DNA of 29,539 bases from a virus: the IMG/VR virus record IMGVR_UViG_3300006737_000120, positions 1 through 29,539 of that record; one strand, written 5' to 3'. The notes under the pieces are model-generated. The model worked only from the letters and a program-made list of their open reading frames with translations. It had not been told where the DNA came from and did no database searches. How positions within the stretch are numbered: the stretch's first letter is position 1; each line of letters starts with the position of its first letter. Positions 8,401 to 17,400 of the stretch are shown one piece after another. A program made the translations under genes and the position numbers.

Positions 8401-9155
8401 CCTGCAGTTTTAGGGTCAAACGGCAATAATTCCTTGCCCGTTTTACCTAGTAGCTTATTATCCTCTGTAAATGTTTCGTGCATATAACGAGTAAATGCCT
8501 CTCCTGTATCTTCTACAGTTTCTGACACAGCAGTAACGCCAGCAATCAATAATGCCAACCCCTCTTCACCTAAACCTGCAACAGCTTTTACTGTGCTACG
8601 TAGTGGTGCTGGTACTTTTTCTTCAAAAGCCGCACTGTCAATAAAGTCTCTATTACCTTGCTCACCATACATGGCTGCAATCATGTCACGAGTTTTATCA
8701 AAGTCAAATACAGCGTCAGTTTGCTCTGACACTGTTGGGGTAGGCGCATCAATTCGTTCTAGTTTGGGGAGATAGTCTTCTGGTGCATCGCCAGTAGGCA
8801 CTGAAGGCACCACTCTAAACCCTGCAGGAACCTCACCAGTACGAGCGTATTCATCTACAGGTGTTTCTGCTGGCTCAGAAGGGTCTATAGGTATGTCTAC
8901 CACACCCTCTTCAGCATTATCAAGTGCGTCTAGCGCATCAAGTTGTGAAGTTATGTTATTAGGAGTCTCAGCCTGAACATCAATGTCTTGAACATCACTT
9001 TCTTCTTGATCCTCAAGTTCATCAAGTCTTCTTAATTCATCCGCTAAACTTGTGTTAGTTTCTTCGTCATCAACATTTAATGTATCTTGATCTTCCTCAT
9101 CTGTATCAAGCTGATCTAAAAGGTCAAGTTGCCTAGACAGGTCAATTTGTGACAT
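5436..9155 (-). CDS. large internal virion / DNA-ejection protein (1239 aa)
   Basis: The longest but one gene of the window and the last of the virion arm. The protein opens with an acidic region (about residues 1-150) holding three copies of an LD-rich motif at roughly 7-21, 38-52 and 70-83. A hydrophobic helix follows (GLGEEGLALLIAGVTAV, about 190-210), then long charged helices (about 270-350) and a helical body with LTVAIPFPRFMFNSLELM near residue 850. I see no lysozyme, peptidase or other catalytic motif. Size, helical nature and the position after the tail genes fit a podovirus internal core protein ejected with the DNA, like T7 gp15/gp16 in role. That role is an inference. GAGG lies upstream of the ATG, which follows the previous stop by 1 nt. 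Confidence 0.75.
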   Translation of the reverse strand: MSQIDLSRQLDLLDQLDTDEEDQDTLNVDDEETNTSLADELRRLDELEDQEESDVQDIDVQAETPNNITSQLDALDALDNAEEGVVDIPIDPSEPAETPVDEYARTGEVPAGFRVVPSVPTGDAPEDYLPKLERIDAPTPTVSEQTDAVFDFDKTRDMIAAMYGEQGNRDFIDSAAFEEKVPAPLRSTVKAVAGLGEEGLALLIAGVTAVSETVEDTGEAFTRYMHETFTEDNKLLGKTGKELLPFDPKTAGRKFGTDLTMMLEMAEAVVPGAAGAGVARKTFREAKQIEKAKKRSEAAREKLLNRKMNINRAKDATAEEVTKKADEAAEIADQNDDLRQALIEDFELSTGKTISDEVDGKKVLNADKAREAGRETAKELDAGDTRTRVQRALGSDVELDDAALLAGQEDKITMPVLKSDKLNGLVAAAAELKDRNPNAFAPKKFEDGKEYRLIDHLFDLTIDKELIPGDELIDILNKYNVSFEDYILTVVGSGSEAGKTLQKLSQIKRARPLNEMQELQRVATQAQQGKIRNNIMRIEGIRRGGLVSQLATAARNVTSAGIRAPLDTLTNVMDTALYNAGEATGVARKTAAFTGTVLSRSNWNDSFRHMRYMFGPESRLDTKDYVDFILNRPELSKQFDLMFNQLNELQSATGRGMARKEQVDNFIAAAKQRAKDTKTKFDAKKVRQEAEAAADKGILGGKFSTLGRGTDTVLSELEDAVSVLNSANRYQEYLVRRGSFLGELERLVKREYKIDLIDTINNGQIRDLLNDSTTVRPKGARSFMELVADSTNKALDVTYAKQPETPLFREITNFITRNGLTVAIPFPRFMFNSLELMGNYMGGASIPLTKKLMGQLPKGTKLSAADRRRISRNLVGMAGVYAAYQARSTEDAPADYKELSMGDGTVMDTTPQFPLRQYLYLGEATKRLMDGTFDDFFKGKEFSETFLGTNVRTGVGNSIIEEVVNLAGGGDLTRDEALARATARALGNYLSTWAVPGAQIIDTQRAIGMRGEEFRDTAQDPTLTFGRTFTENLKQPLRARGFLTSGKEDEQLPLRQSLFQEEPSRVGSAFKVGLGLSLKTRDSEQGEYIKRLGISEFELGSSSKVPSIRRFENEQLREIIPGLVDAAQAYEKQSIIEYNENESLQKEMTAQEFVNSRVKALIKEQVKSVKRLLSDGKSISADAPAYTEAMLAYRRLPREIRKNAASEFIARNGRPADGAKIEDLYELATIGKVLRSVYK

Positions 9156-9156
9156 A

Positions 9157-10713
9157 TTAATATCCTCTAATGTATGTTGTTCCTGTCCATATACGTGCTA
9201 CCTTTTTAGGTTCACCTGAATTTGTTGTTATTTCATATTCAACAATGTCACCCACTTTTAAGCCTTTAGTAAAGTTAACCTTTGAAGATTCAGCTTTTGT
9301 AGTTGGTACTAACTTTTTACCTTGCTTTTGACTTGCTCTAACTTGCTCTACATAATTATTAACATTATTTTGAAGTGTGCTTCTTTGCGTTCTTATTAAA
9401 GCGTTCATTCGTGCGTCATTTAATCCACTTACCTGCTCTGTTACATTATTTAAAGCCCTAGTCATACTGTCAAAATACTGAGTTTCATTACCTTTAATTT
9501 TGTAATCAAGTTGACCCTGTATATCAGTTACTAGACCTTTAGGCTCAAGTATGCGTTTAATTTCTCCATTGAGTATTGCCTGTCTGCTTTCTTTTGAGAA
9601 TTGTGGTGTAGGCGCATCAGCAGTTTCAGTTTGTTCATTATAGGCTTTAGCACCAGCTATAGCATCTGCTCTCATACGCTCAAAATCCGCAACTTGCTGA
9701 TTGGTCAGACCACCTTCAGACAGTTTCTGTGTTGCATACACAGCCATATCTTCAAAGTCTTTAAACTGAGGATGAGACTTTGCTTTTTGTAATTCTAATT
9801 CGTCTTTTTCAATACCTATCTTTTTACTTCTCATGTTTAGTATGTGTGCTTCAGCTTCACGTGCTAGTGACTCTTGCCTCTGTAAAGCAGCAACTTCAGC
9901 ACGAGCATTATCTAATGCACGTTGGTCTGCATCGGTAGCCTCTTTTCTTTGCGCCCGTGCTTCAGCCGCGTCAGCAATCTCCATAGCTTGGTCAATGCGT
10001 TTAGTGTTTTGCTTAAAGGCAGAAACTTTCATGTCATGTGCCGTAATGTCTCTTTCTATCTTACTTACTACTCTGCCTTCTTCCACAGCGGCTTGAAGCA
10101 TTGATCTGTCTATTCTACCGATAGTAGGTAAACCCTCTACCTCTTCTCTAGGTTTAATCATTGTTGCTTCTGTTTGTTTTCGTAAAGAAGCCGCTGCTTT
10201 TTCTGCTGCTTGCCCCTCTTTTCCAAAGAGCCTACCAAGAGGATCGTCTACACCTAATGTAGCACCAGAAAATCCAGTTGGTAATGATGTATCTTTGCGT
10301 TGATATAAAATTTGTGCCTCGCCCTGTTCATAATCCAGAGTTGCCGTACCTTTTTTAATGTCTTGAAACAGGGTAGTTACATCAAGGGGAGCATCACCCG
10401 GTTGCAACTTAGATCTACGCTCCTCTATGCTGTTTTTTAATGCTAATGCATCATCAGCCGTACCTAATTTTTTCATAGCAGCAGTAGCTAAAGCAGGATC
10501 ACCTAATTCATCAGCAAAATATCTATAGGCTTCTTTAGCCTTTTTATTGTATTCAGCTTCCTCCTTATCTTCTGCTTCCATTTTACGTAATCGCGTTTGT
10601 TGCCAAAAAGACTTAGCGGCAGAAATTTCACGATCACGTTTTTCCATAGCGTTTTGTAGACTTCTATCTACGCTACTAGCTAATCCTGTTGTAAATCCTG
10701 TCCAAAAACTCAT
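9157..10713 (-). CDS. coiled-coil internal virion-type protein (518 aa)
   Basis: A 518-residue protein starting MSFWTGFTTGLASSVDRSLQ, with a short Gly/Ala-containing amphipathic N terminus and then long Glu/Lys/Ala/Gln helices that suggest coiled coils (about residues 20-65 and 215-320). The last 50 residues become beta-rich (KGLKVGDIVEYEITT, KVARIWTGTTYIRGY). It is placed between the 167- and 1239-residue genes, with its ATG overlapping the previous stop (TAATG) and GGAG upstream. Proteins with this opening occur in marine podoviruses as structural or internal proteins, from memory. No enzyme motif is seen. I read it as a second ejection/internal virion component. Confidence 0.7.
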   Translation of the reverse strand: MSFWTGFTTGLASSVDRSLQNAMEKRDREISAAKSFWQQTRLRKMEAEDKEEAEYNKKAKEAYRYFADELGDPALATAAMKKLGTADDALALKNSIEERRSKLQPGDAPLDVTTLFQDIKKGTATLDYEQGEAQILYQRKDTSLPTGFSGATLGVDDPLGRLFGKEGQAAEKAAASLRKQTEATMIKPREEVEGLPTIGRIDRSMLQAAVEEGRVVSKIERDITAHDMKVSAFKQNTKRIDQAMEIADAAEARAQRKEATDADQRALDNARAEVAALQRQESLAREAEAHILNMRSKKIGIEKDELELQKAKSHPQFKDFEDMAVYATQKLSEGGLTNQQVADFERMRADAIAGAKAYNEQTETADAPTPQFSKESRQAILNGEIKRILEPKGLVTDIQGQLDYKIKGNETQYFDSMTRALNNVTEQVSGLNDARMNALIRTQRSTLQNNVNNYVEQVRASQKQGKKLVPTTKAESSKVNFTKGLKVGDIVEYEITTNSGEPKKVARIWTGTTYIRGY

Positions 10714-11216
10714 TACTTTCTCCGTGCCATTAAACCTTTAGGCTTTTCTTCTTCATCTGATTCTTTAACTTCTTTTACTGCTGCTTTTACATCTTTCTTT
10801 TTTAGGTCATCCTCATATTCTTTAAGCATCTTTGAGAATAGAGAGTCACGTATGGTTCCTTTATTTGGATCTTCCATACCTGTGTCATACTTAATGCCAG
10901 CACTATCGCCTAACAACATCATCATTTCCATTAACATAGGTAATACTAACATACCTACATCAAGGCTATGCTTTCCATCCATAACGCTGCCCATCTGTAT
11001 TGTGTTAGCCAGTACAGTTACAGGTACACCGGATTCAAGAGTTTCTACTAGCTGCACCATAAACTCTTCACTACTCATGCGTTCCATGTAGTAATCAATA
11101 GCTTCATCAACATTAGTTAACTGTGCAGGAGTTTGCCAAGGTCTATCGCCTAACTCATGCGTTAATGCCATGCCCGGTATGGGTGCATCAAATATTGGTT
11201 CTTGACTAACTTCCAT
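10713..11216 (-). CDS. conserved phage virion-region protein (167 aa)
   Basis: Begins with a Pro/Gly segment (PIPGMALTHELGDRPWQ) followed by DEAIDYYMERM and a hydrophobic, Met-rich helix (VGMLVLPMLMEMMMLLGD, about residues 87-104), then a charged Lys/Glu tail ending KGLMARRK. The PIPG-xxLT-xEPG/ELGxxPW opening recurs in a conserved protein of marine tailed phages encoded among structural genes; its function is not known to me. The Met-rich helix could insert in a membrane or pack in a helical bundle. Its start overlaps the preceding gene by 11 nt. Confidence 0.75.
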   Translation of the reverse strand: MEVSQEPIFDAPIPGMALTHELGDRPWQTPAQLTNVDEAIDYYMERMSSEEFMVQLVETLESGVPVTVLANTIQMGSVMDGKHSLDVGMLVLPMLMEMMMLLGDSAGIKYDTGMEDPNKGTIRDSLFSKMLKEYEDDLKKKDVKAAVKEVKESDEEEKPKGLMARRK

Positions 11217-11433
11217 TTATCTCATCCCTATATTTACGAACAACTTGCATTTGCTTTGCCACTCTAACTGCAGGATTTTTGTAATCTATGCCGTCACCAG
11301 AAGGCTCGCCCATAGAGCTTCTAACTAACAAGCCACCAGTTTTTTTAGGCTCCTTTGGTTGTTCTAATTTATTAAAGTCATCTAGATTCATTCTTCTATA
11401 TGCTGAAACTGCAGGGTTATATTGTCTGGACAT
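11206..11433 (-). CDS. small hypothetical virion-region protein (75 aa)
   Basis: A 75-residue basic, low-complexity protein (MSRQYNPAVSAYRRMNLDDF, then KEPKKTGGLLVRSSMGEPSG) whose gene overlaps both neighbours, by 17 nt upstream and 11 nt downstream. Its ribosome site (GGAGAAAGCATA) is in the end of the upstream gene. The length and the disorder-like composition suggest a small linker, peptide cargo or chaperone of the internal proteins, but there is no direct evidence. Not recognised as any family. Confidence 0.65.
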   Translation of the reverse strand: MSRQYNPAVSAYRRMNLDDFNKLEQPKEPKKTGGLLVRSSMGEPSGDGIDYKNPAVRVAKQMQVVRKYRDEINGS

Positions 11434-13624
11434 TATGCTTTCTCCGTTTGTGTTCTACTACTATATCCATTAACTGTTTAGTTGCCCATTTTAGTGGAGG
11501 CACTTTTGATATAAGTTTAGCATAGGATTGCCCATACTTAGTGTATAGCTTCTTAAACCATTTAGGGGCATCATACTGTAACCATGTGCGGAATACAAAC
11601 CACTCAGCGTTTTCTTTGCCATACACTTCTCGTGCTACGTGGCACGACATTATAAACGCACTGCCTAATGTGCCTATCAAACTACCGATAGCATTACCTG
11701 CTGCAGATTTACCTGCCGCACTTGACGCAGCAGCAGATGTTTTAGCATCTAGTTCTGCAATAGCCATAGCACTGTATCTGTCTAGCTCACTTTCTGCAGA
11801 TTTCCATGCCCACTCCATAGTGTCTGCATAGTAACCCCACAAGTTGTTGTACGCTTGTTTACTTATATCTAGTACGTTGTTAGCGTTTATTTCATTTGCT
11901 CTGTTTATAGCAGCAGTGTCTGCTGTAGCTATTTGTTTACGCCACTGTGCATTTGATTGTGCAATCACCAACTGGTTCTGTGCATTAAACTGATCACGTT
12001 GGTTGTTTAGCTCTGCGTTGAAACGCTCAATGGTATTTGTTTGACCTGCGTTAAACTGTGACTGTGCATTTTGTTGTGATGCATTAAACTGTGCAGTTGA
12101 ACTGGCAAGGTTAGCAAAGAACTGATCCACTTGATTCTGTGAAGATGCGTTAAACTGCCGTGCAGCATTTTCTGCAGCCTGATCTGTAAAGAGTGACTGT
12201 ACTCTCTGCTGTGCTTTAAACATATCTGTCTGCTGTTGATTAGAAAGATTAGCCATGTCCATCTGCAAGAATGACTGTGCGTTCTGCACTGCAGCTTGTT
12301 GTCTGTTGTTGAGATTAGCAGCGTCAAGTTGTGCTAGTGCAGCAGCCTCTGACATTACAAGAGCTTGATTATTGGACAGGTTATTTAAATCCATTGTATT
12401 AGCAGCACGTGAGTTTTCTAACTGCACTTGTTGCTCTGCTGTAAAGTTCTGATTGGCAATATCGCTAATCTTACTAGCGTTCATCACCTTTGTTTGAAAG
12501 GCTTGATCAAACTCCATGCCAGCAAACTTAGCACGTTGCTCTGCCGCAAGCATCGCTGATTGCTGTCTGTTAGATAGATTCTGTGCTTCAAATCTAGCTA
12601 CTGTCTGCGCATCTGCCATTGCAATAGGCATGGCTGATTCCATAGCAGCCTGTACAATAGCTTGTCCTGCCATAGAGGATGCACCCAGACCACGTGCAGC
12701 CATTGCTGCCGTAGCACTACGCATAGCCCCTGCAGCCCATGCTGGTGTGGCACCACCTTGGAACTGTTGCATCAAGCCATCAAGTTGTTGTGCCACCATA
12801 GTCTGTGCAGATGGATTAGCTGTAGCTGCCGCAGCCTGTGTTTGTGCAGTTACCTGCGCCGCTTTTACAGCATCTACACCCGTGCCTGTTACGAGTTCAC
12901 CAGCTTGAATCTGTCGTTGTACAGGGTTGTTTATAAGAGTAGCATTACCTTGTGCTGCTTGTAGGTTGCCTACAGATGAAGTTGTTTGTTGTGCAGCAGC
13001 AACTTGCGCACGAGGATCGTCTGGGTTTGTCTGCGCTGCTTGTGTCGCTTGAAGAGCAGCGTCCACCCCAGCAGCAGCCTGTGATGCTTGCACTGTATTT
13101 GCAGCAGTTTGTGCTGTCATACCTGCTTGTGCTGTTGCCGCTTGAGCAGGATTTACATTTACAGTAGCACCAGTAAGCTGTCCAGTGCCAGCAGCTATCT
13201 CTTGATTGGTATCAAAATCTATACCTTTTGCAATAGTTGCACCACCCACAGGTAGGCCGGGGTCATATATTTGCTCTGTTGTAAAAGCAGCTATACCGGG
13301 TGTTGTTGCTGTTTGTGTTACTGGATTGCCTTGAGCATCTAATACTGGATTACCACTAACATCTAAAACAGGAGTTTGTGTTGTTTGTGAAGTTGTTGGG
13401 GTTGTGACAGTCGGCACAGCTTGTTGACCACCGGGTTGTCCTGTTCCAGTAGCCATACCACCAGTAGCCATTTTAACTGCAGCACGTGTGTATTTATTCA
13501 TTTGCTCCTGACGCTGCGGATCTTCTTCAAGAAACGATTGAAACTCATTCATGTTTCCTTGATACCCCATAGCTTGTGCTATTTTATTCATAGCTTCAGG
13601 TTTAAATCCTTTAAATATAGCCAT
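11417..13624 (-). CDS. Gln/Asn/Ala-rich repetitive virion protein with C-terminal CHVAREVYG module (735 aa)
   Basis: The start is placed at ATG 13624 (AGGGG about 8 nt upstream, overlapping the previous stop as TAATG) rather than 81 nt upstream, where the reading would run through the small membrane-protein gene. Residues about 1-45 form a start domain (MAIFKGFKPEAMNKIAQAMG). About 60-300 are low-complexity Ala/Gln/Thr. About 330-600 carry repeats of ANLSNRQQ / LNNLSNNQ / ANLNNRQQ / ANLSNQQQ and FNASQQN / FNAGQTN / FNAELNN / FNAQNQ, which look like a long coiled helix. The C terminus has a Gly/Ala linker and then CHVAREVYGKENAEWFVFRT (from Cys661), WF and KW motifs. It is probably an internal or tail component. 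No catalytic activity is proven. Confidence 0.75.
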   Translation of the reverse strand: MAIFKGFKPEAMNKIAQAMGYQGNMNEFQSFLEEDPQRQEQMNKYTRAAVKMATGGMATGTGQPGGQQAVPTVTTPTTSQTTQTPVLDVSGNPVLDAQGNPVTQTATTPGIAAFTTEQIYDPGLPVGGATIAKGIDFDTNQEIAAGTGQLTGATVNVNPAQAATAQAGMTAQTAANTVQASQAAAGVDAALQATQAAQTNPDDPRAQVAAAQQTTSSVGNLQAAQGNATLINNPVQRQIQAGELVTGTGVDAVKAAQVTAQTQAAAATANPSAQTMVAQQLDGLMQQFQGGATPAWAAGAMRSATAAMAARGLGASSMAGQAIVQAAMESAMPIAMADAQTVARFEAQNLSNRQQSAMLAAEQRAKFAGMEFDQAFQTKVMNASKISDIANQNFTAEQQVQLENSRAANTMDLNNLSNNQALVMSEAAALAQLDAANLNNRQQAAVQNAQSFLQMDMANLSNQQQTDMFKAQQRVQSLFTDQAAENAARQFNASSQNQVDQFFANLASSTAQFNASQQNAQSQFNAGQTNTIERFNAELNNQRDQFNAQNQLVIAQSNAQWRKQIATADTAAINRANEINANNVLDISKQAYNNLWGYYADTMEWAWKSAESELDRYSAMAIAELDAKTSAAASSAAGKSAAGNAIGSLIGTLGSAFIMSCHVAREVYGKENAEWFVFRTWLQYDAPKWFKKLYTKYGQSYAKLISKVPPLKWATKQLMDIVVEHKRRKHNVQTI

Positions 13625-13830
13625 TACCCAACCCCTACAAGTACAGTGCCAGCTAGTCCTATTATAGTCACTGTAGATGCCATAATCATAGCTTCTAAAC
13701 GCCACAGACGTTTATCAACACTTTCTAATTTATCATTCATCATTTGATAACGGACAGCGCACTCTTTTTCATGTGCGTCTAATTCCATTTGAACTTTAAG
13801 CTCTGGCTCTAAAGATTGTGTTAACTTCAT
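13624..13830 (-). CDS. holin-like small membrane protein (68 aa)
   Basis: A 68-residue protein with a charged N-terminal helix (LEPELKVQMELDAHEKE), a coiled-coil stretch (MMNDKLESVDKRLWRLEAMI) and one C-terminal hydrophobic segment (MASTVTIIGLAGTVLVGVG, about residues 50-68). This is the layout of XhlA/hemolysin-type phage membrane proteins, which work beside holins, and of similar proteins in marine podoviruses. No endolysin lies next to it in this window, so a lysis role is a guess; it might instead be a membrane anchor for ejection. It is the first gene after the promoter at 13858-13886. The Shine-Dalgarno (TTAGG) is weak and a little far from the ATG. Confidence 0.65.
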   Translation of the reverse strand: MKLTQSLEPELKVQMELDAHEKECAVRYQMMNDKLESVDKRLWRLEAMIMASTVTIIGLAGTVLVGVG

Positions 13831-13857
13831 TTGTCAATACCTAATTTGTATGTTCTA

Positions 13858-13886
13858 ATTATACCACATTTGTGTGTAAAAGTCAA
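13858..13886 (-). promoter_or_regulatory. sigma70-type promoter for the holin-like/internal protein block
   Basis: Reading the minus strand, TTGACT (13886-13881) is followed by exactly 17 nt and then TATAAT (13863-13858). This is a near-consensus host sigma70 promoter. It fills the 59-nt gap between the fibre-assembly gene and the holin-like gene. Transcription would start near 13851 and give a leader of about 20 nt. It allows separate expression of the last six virion-arm genes. Confidence 0.8.
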
Positions 13887-13889
13887 GTT

Positions 13890-14459
13890 TTATATCTTAT
13901 CAGGCCAGTCATTAATTTTTGCTACAGCCGTAATGTTGCCATCGCTATCTCTGGTGTCTTCAAACAAAGCCATGAACGCTGTTAAGTTCGCCGCGCCATT
14001 CAAAGCTGTCTCTATCTCTGCACATTTGGTACGGACTGCATCCCTGTATGTCGTAACTGAACTAGGTATCGCCGTTCCTTTTTCTGCTTTGCGAGTAACA
14101 TACCAATCATATACTGAAAGTTTTTTGTTTGCAGTTGTTTTTGTCTGTGCTACCCAAACAGATTTCAAACCCAATGTAACCGCTTGGTTGCCTTGCATGT
14201 CTAATATAGGATTGCCATCCCCATCTACCTGATTAGTATCTGTTAGACTGCGCGGTATAAGCGTACCGTCACTTTCACGACCCCGGTAGAACCTATTGTC
14301 ATAAGGTGTCTCTGATGCTGATGGGTCTTCCCATGTTAAACCAAATGCTTTCTTTTGAGAATCGCTGTACCTCATCCATACTTTAGGATGCTGAGTACCA
14401 TCAGAACCAGTCCATTCTTTTCCCTCTCTAATTATACTATGTCCAAGTTTCCACGGCAT
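13890..14459 (-). CDS. tail-fibre assembly / tail chaperone-like protein (189 aa)
   Basis: The C-terminal part matches the pattern of phage tail-fibre assembly proteins: KLSVYDWYVTRKAEKGTAIP, then a VTTYRDAVRTKCAEIETAL helix and a final NDWPDKI. These sit directly downstream of fibre genes and are thought to help fold or attach the fibre; here it follows the 1303-residue fibre with 9 nt between. The N-terminal half (MPWKLGHSIIREGKEWTG, then KVWMRYSD) looks like a separate beta domain. GATAGGAGAAAATA precedes the ATG. The functional call comes from similarity of pattern and position and is moderately sure. Confidence 0.75.
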   Translation of the reverse strand: MPWKLGHSIIREGKEWTGSDGTQHPKVWMRYSDSQKKAFGLTWEDPSASETPYDNRFYRGRESDGTLIPRSLTDTNQVDGDGNPILDMQGNQAVTLGLKSVWVAQTKTTANKKLSVYDWYVTRKAEKGTAIPSSVTTYRDAVRTKCAEIETALNGAANLTAFMALFEDTRDSDGNITAVAKINDWPDKI

Positions 14460-14468
14460 TATTTTCTC

Positions 14469-17400
14469 CTATCGTGCGTTCGCAAATTTAAATGGGGCTT
14501 CGGCAAATGCCAAATAGATGTATGTGTTACCTGACGCATTCATATTGTCAAAATCCGTTCTTAGTTTAAATCCATTACTAACAAAATCTATATGAGGTGG
14601 ACCGCTAGTGTTTTCTGCCCCAGTGTCTTGTGCCTCAATCCTTACATCTATTTCATTCCCAGCATTAAAGTAGTCGCCATCAAATGATCTCTTATTATCA
14701 AACATGTGCCAGCCCCCACTGCCACTACGCTTTATCATAACCCACGCTGGTCTAAATCCCAAGTAGACAAACGTGCCATTTGCATCATTGTTGCCTATAT
14801 AGCTGCCGAACTTGCTGTAGCCCTCAATCGGAGCAAATACATACGCTATAAAATCATCACTGCTGTTATTAGTAGAGCCAGCACTGCCGACACTAAAAAC
14901 ATTTGCCGTAGGAGCAGTATTGTTGAAATATGTACTACCTGAAAATGTTGAACCTGTACCGTTTAATTCAAGATAATTATTACCTAATACAGTCGGATAA
15001 AGATTCCAATTTTTTGTGTCGTCATCTAAATTTTTAACATATATAAATTCAGGAGTTGCCCCTAAACCATGAGGAATTGTTCCTGCTGATCCCGTCCCTG
15101 TCCAACGCACAATGGAAAATCCCGATGTAGTGTTTGCTGAAAGTTTTTTAATTGCTATAGAAGGAGAGCCAGAAAATGCACCGCTTTGATTAGAACCATC
15201 TATTTTAGCGGAACCTGCTGTGGGTTCTGCATCATTCGCAGCAGAATTATCCGCAGTGGGTGTGCCACCTGCTCCCCACACCCAACCTACATAGCTGTAT
15301 GTGCTTTGATTAACATTGCTACTGTCGCCTACTGTAAAACCTTGACTATCAAAACTTAACAAATAATTAGCATTGTCTTGCTGTCCATCAGGAGCGTTTG
15401 ATTGTAATAGCTGTGTCCCTCTCAACGTATCGTGCAAACTGTGTACTGTAGTATTGTTTCGTCCTTTTATCCAAACCCAATCAGGACCAATTACATCACT
15501 TTTTCTAGGTAGGTTGTCATCCATCAATGCTAAAAACCCAGTTGGCGGTGTATCATAAAACCTGCCTACGCCGTTACCATCTGCCGCCACTGCACTGCCG
15601 CTAGTTTTTAAACCGTTAAAACTATCATCTTGTCCAAAGTTAGCGATATGAAAACAGTTACCAGACCCGATACCACCCTCAGATGCTATTGCAAATCTGA
15701 AAGGGCCAGTAACACCACTAAAAGCAGGAACCCCAGAATTTTGCACTGTGCCATTTTTAGTAAAAGAAATTTCCCCGTCATCAGCATTAATCATAACACC
15801 GACAATATCACTTGAACCATCTGCGGCAACTGTATAACTATCTCCATATGATGTGTACGAGTTATTGTTTACTTTACGTCCATCAAAGTAATATGCGTAA
15901 GTGTAAGCATCTTGTCCTAAATATTTGTTTGCGGCAGGAAGTGTATTTCCAGCAATCACACCTACACCACTGTTTCCTACATCTAAATAAAACTCAGCAT
16001 AAAACTTACCTTCTGTTATGACCACATTTGAATAGGCTTGTGCAAAATGAGTGCTTGTCCTTTCTGCTTTTAAGTTACCTTCAGAGTATGTTAGCGTTGT
16101 GCCTGAAGAACGAGTGGGATCAAAAGTGGCAAAGTTTTGTGTGGGGCTATCAAAAACTTTATCTGTCGCAGCCAAACCGGATACCGCAAAGTCGTTAGTA
16201 TTTCCGCTAGTATCATCTCCCAATGCACTGCCGTCTGCAAAAGTTAATCTAAACCCATTATTACCATAAGAGCCGGAATAAGCTATTGGTATCCAGTCAT
16301 CATTTGCTCCTACTTGACCAAAAGCCGTTGGGTCAACTATGCTACCATCAATTACATTCATTTCAGCAAGGTAGCCATCAAAGTGATAGGAACCATCAGT
16401 GTCATCACCGATATAAGTTGTAACACCATTACGCAATAACATAGTGGCTGTATCATCTGCAACAAAAGAGCCACTGGTAGTTCCTGATATCAAATTACCA
16501 TTAATATAAACTTTGTGGATATTTGCACCTGTTTGTCCATCGCTGTCTGCTTGAGCCAGAATATGATACCACGTTCGCACATCTTTAAACTCTCTATCAC
16601 TTGTAAAGCTGGTATATCCTGTATTGTATGCGTTCCATACTATTTTGTCATTTGCATCAAAATGTAAAAAAGCACTACTACCACTTTTTGCAAATATAAT
16701 GGTGTCTCTTCTGCCTAGAGTAGCACGTTTGACCCATACAGATATTGTCATTTTCTTAGTATTAGTCTGTGTGCCGAAATCGTTTTTTGATAATGCTGGC
16801 TCATCACCCTTCTCAAATCGTAAACTCTGTGCAATAGAAATTGTGTCAAGTGGCCTTCGCATACCACCCGTGCCGACTGCTAATTCATTGCCATTGCCTG
16901 TGTAAAGTATGGTGTCAAAAAAGTCATTTGCTTGATTATCTTGCCCGGGGCCGATTGTTACGTCTGGTAGGTTGGATGTACACCATGCTTTACCATTAGA
17001 AGCTTGAGAATATTTAAACAGACCAATACCGCCGTCACCGGATGTAGCTGTATGGGTTGTTTCTGTTCCGGCAAAACTGTCATCTTGTCCGGGGTTTACA
17101 GTGCAAGACTTATCACTGTGGCCTGAACAGAAAAATCCTACAGGATCAGTTTGATTTGGTAAATTTTCAGCACTTCCTGCGGCAGACCCATTAACATAAA
17201 ACTGAACAGTGTGTGCATCCATATCTAGCAACATACCAGTTATGTCACCCAAAGAATTTGTTGTAGACAAACTGGACTGCGCTGAACTGCTAGCATTATT
17301 TCTTATAGTTCCATTGGATAAGTAGGTGACGCACTCATGGTCAACAAGAACTCCAAAATTAGCGTCATCGTGATATCCTTCAGCTACTGCATGATTTAAT

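Noticed and set aside
13625-13705. Extended start of the 735-residue protein
   Set aside because: The extra 27 codons run through the holin-like gene in another frame; the ATG at 13624 has a ribosome site and the operon's usual TAATG overlap.
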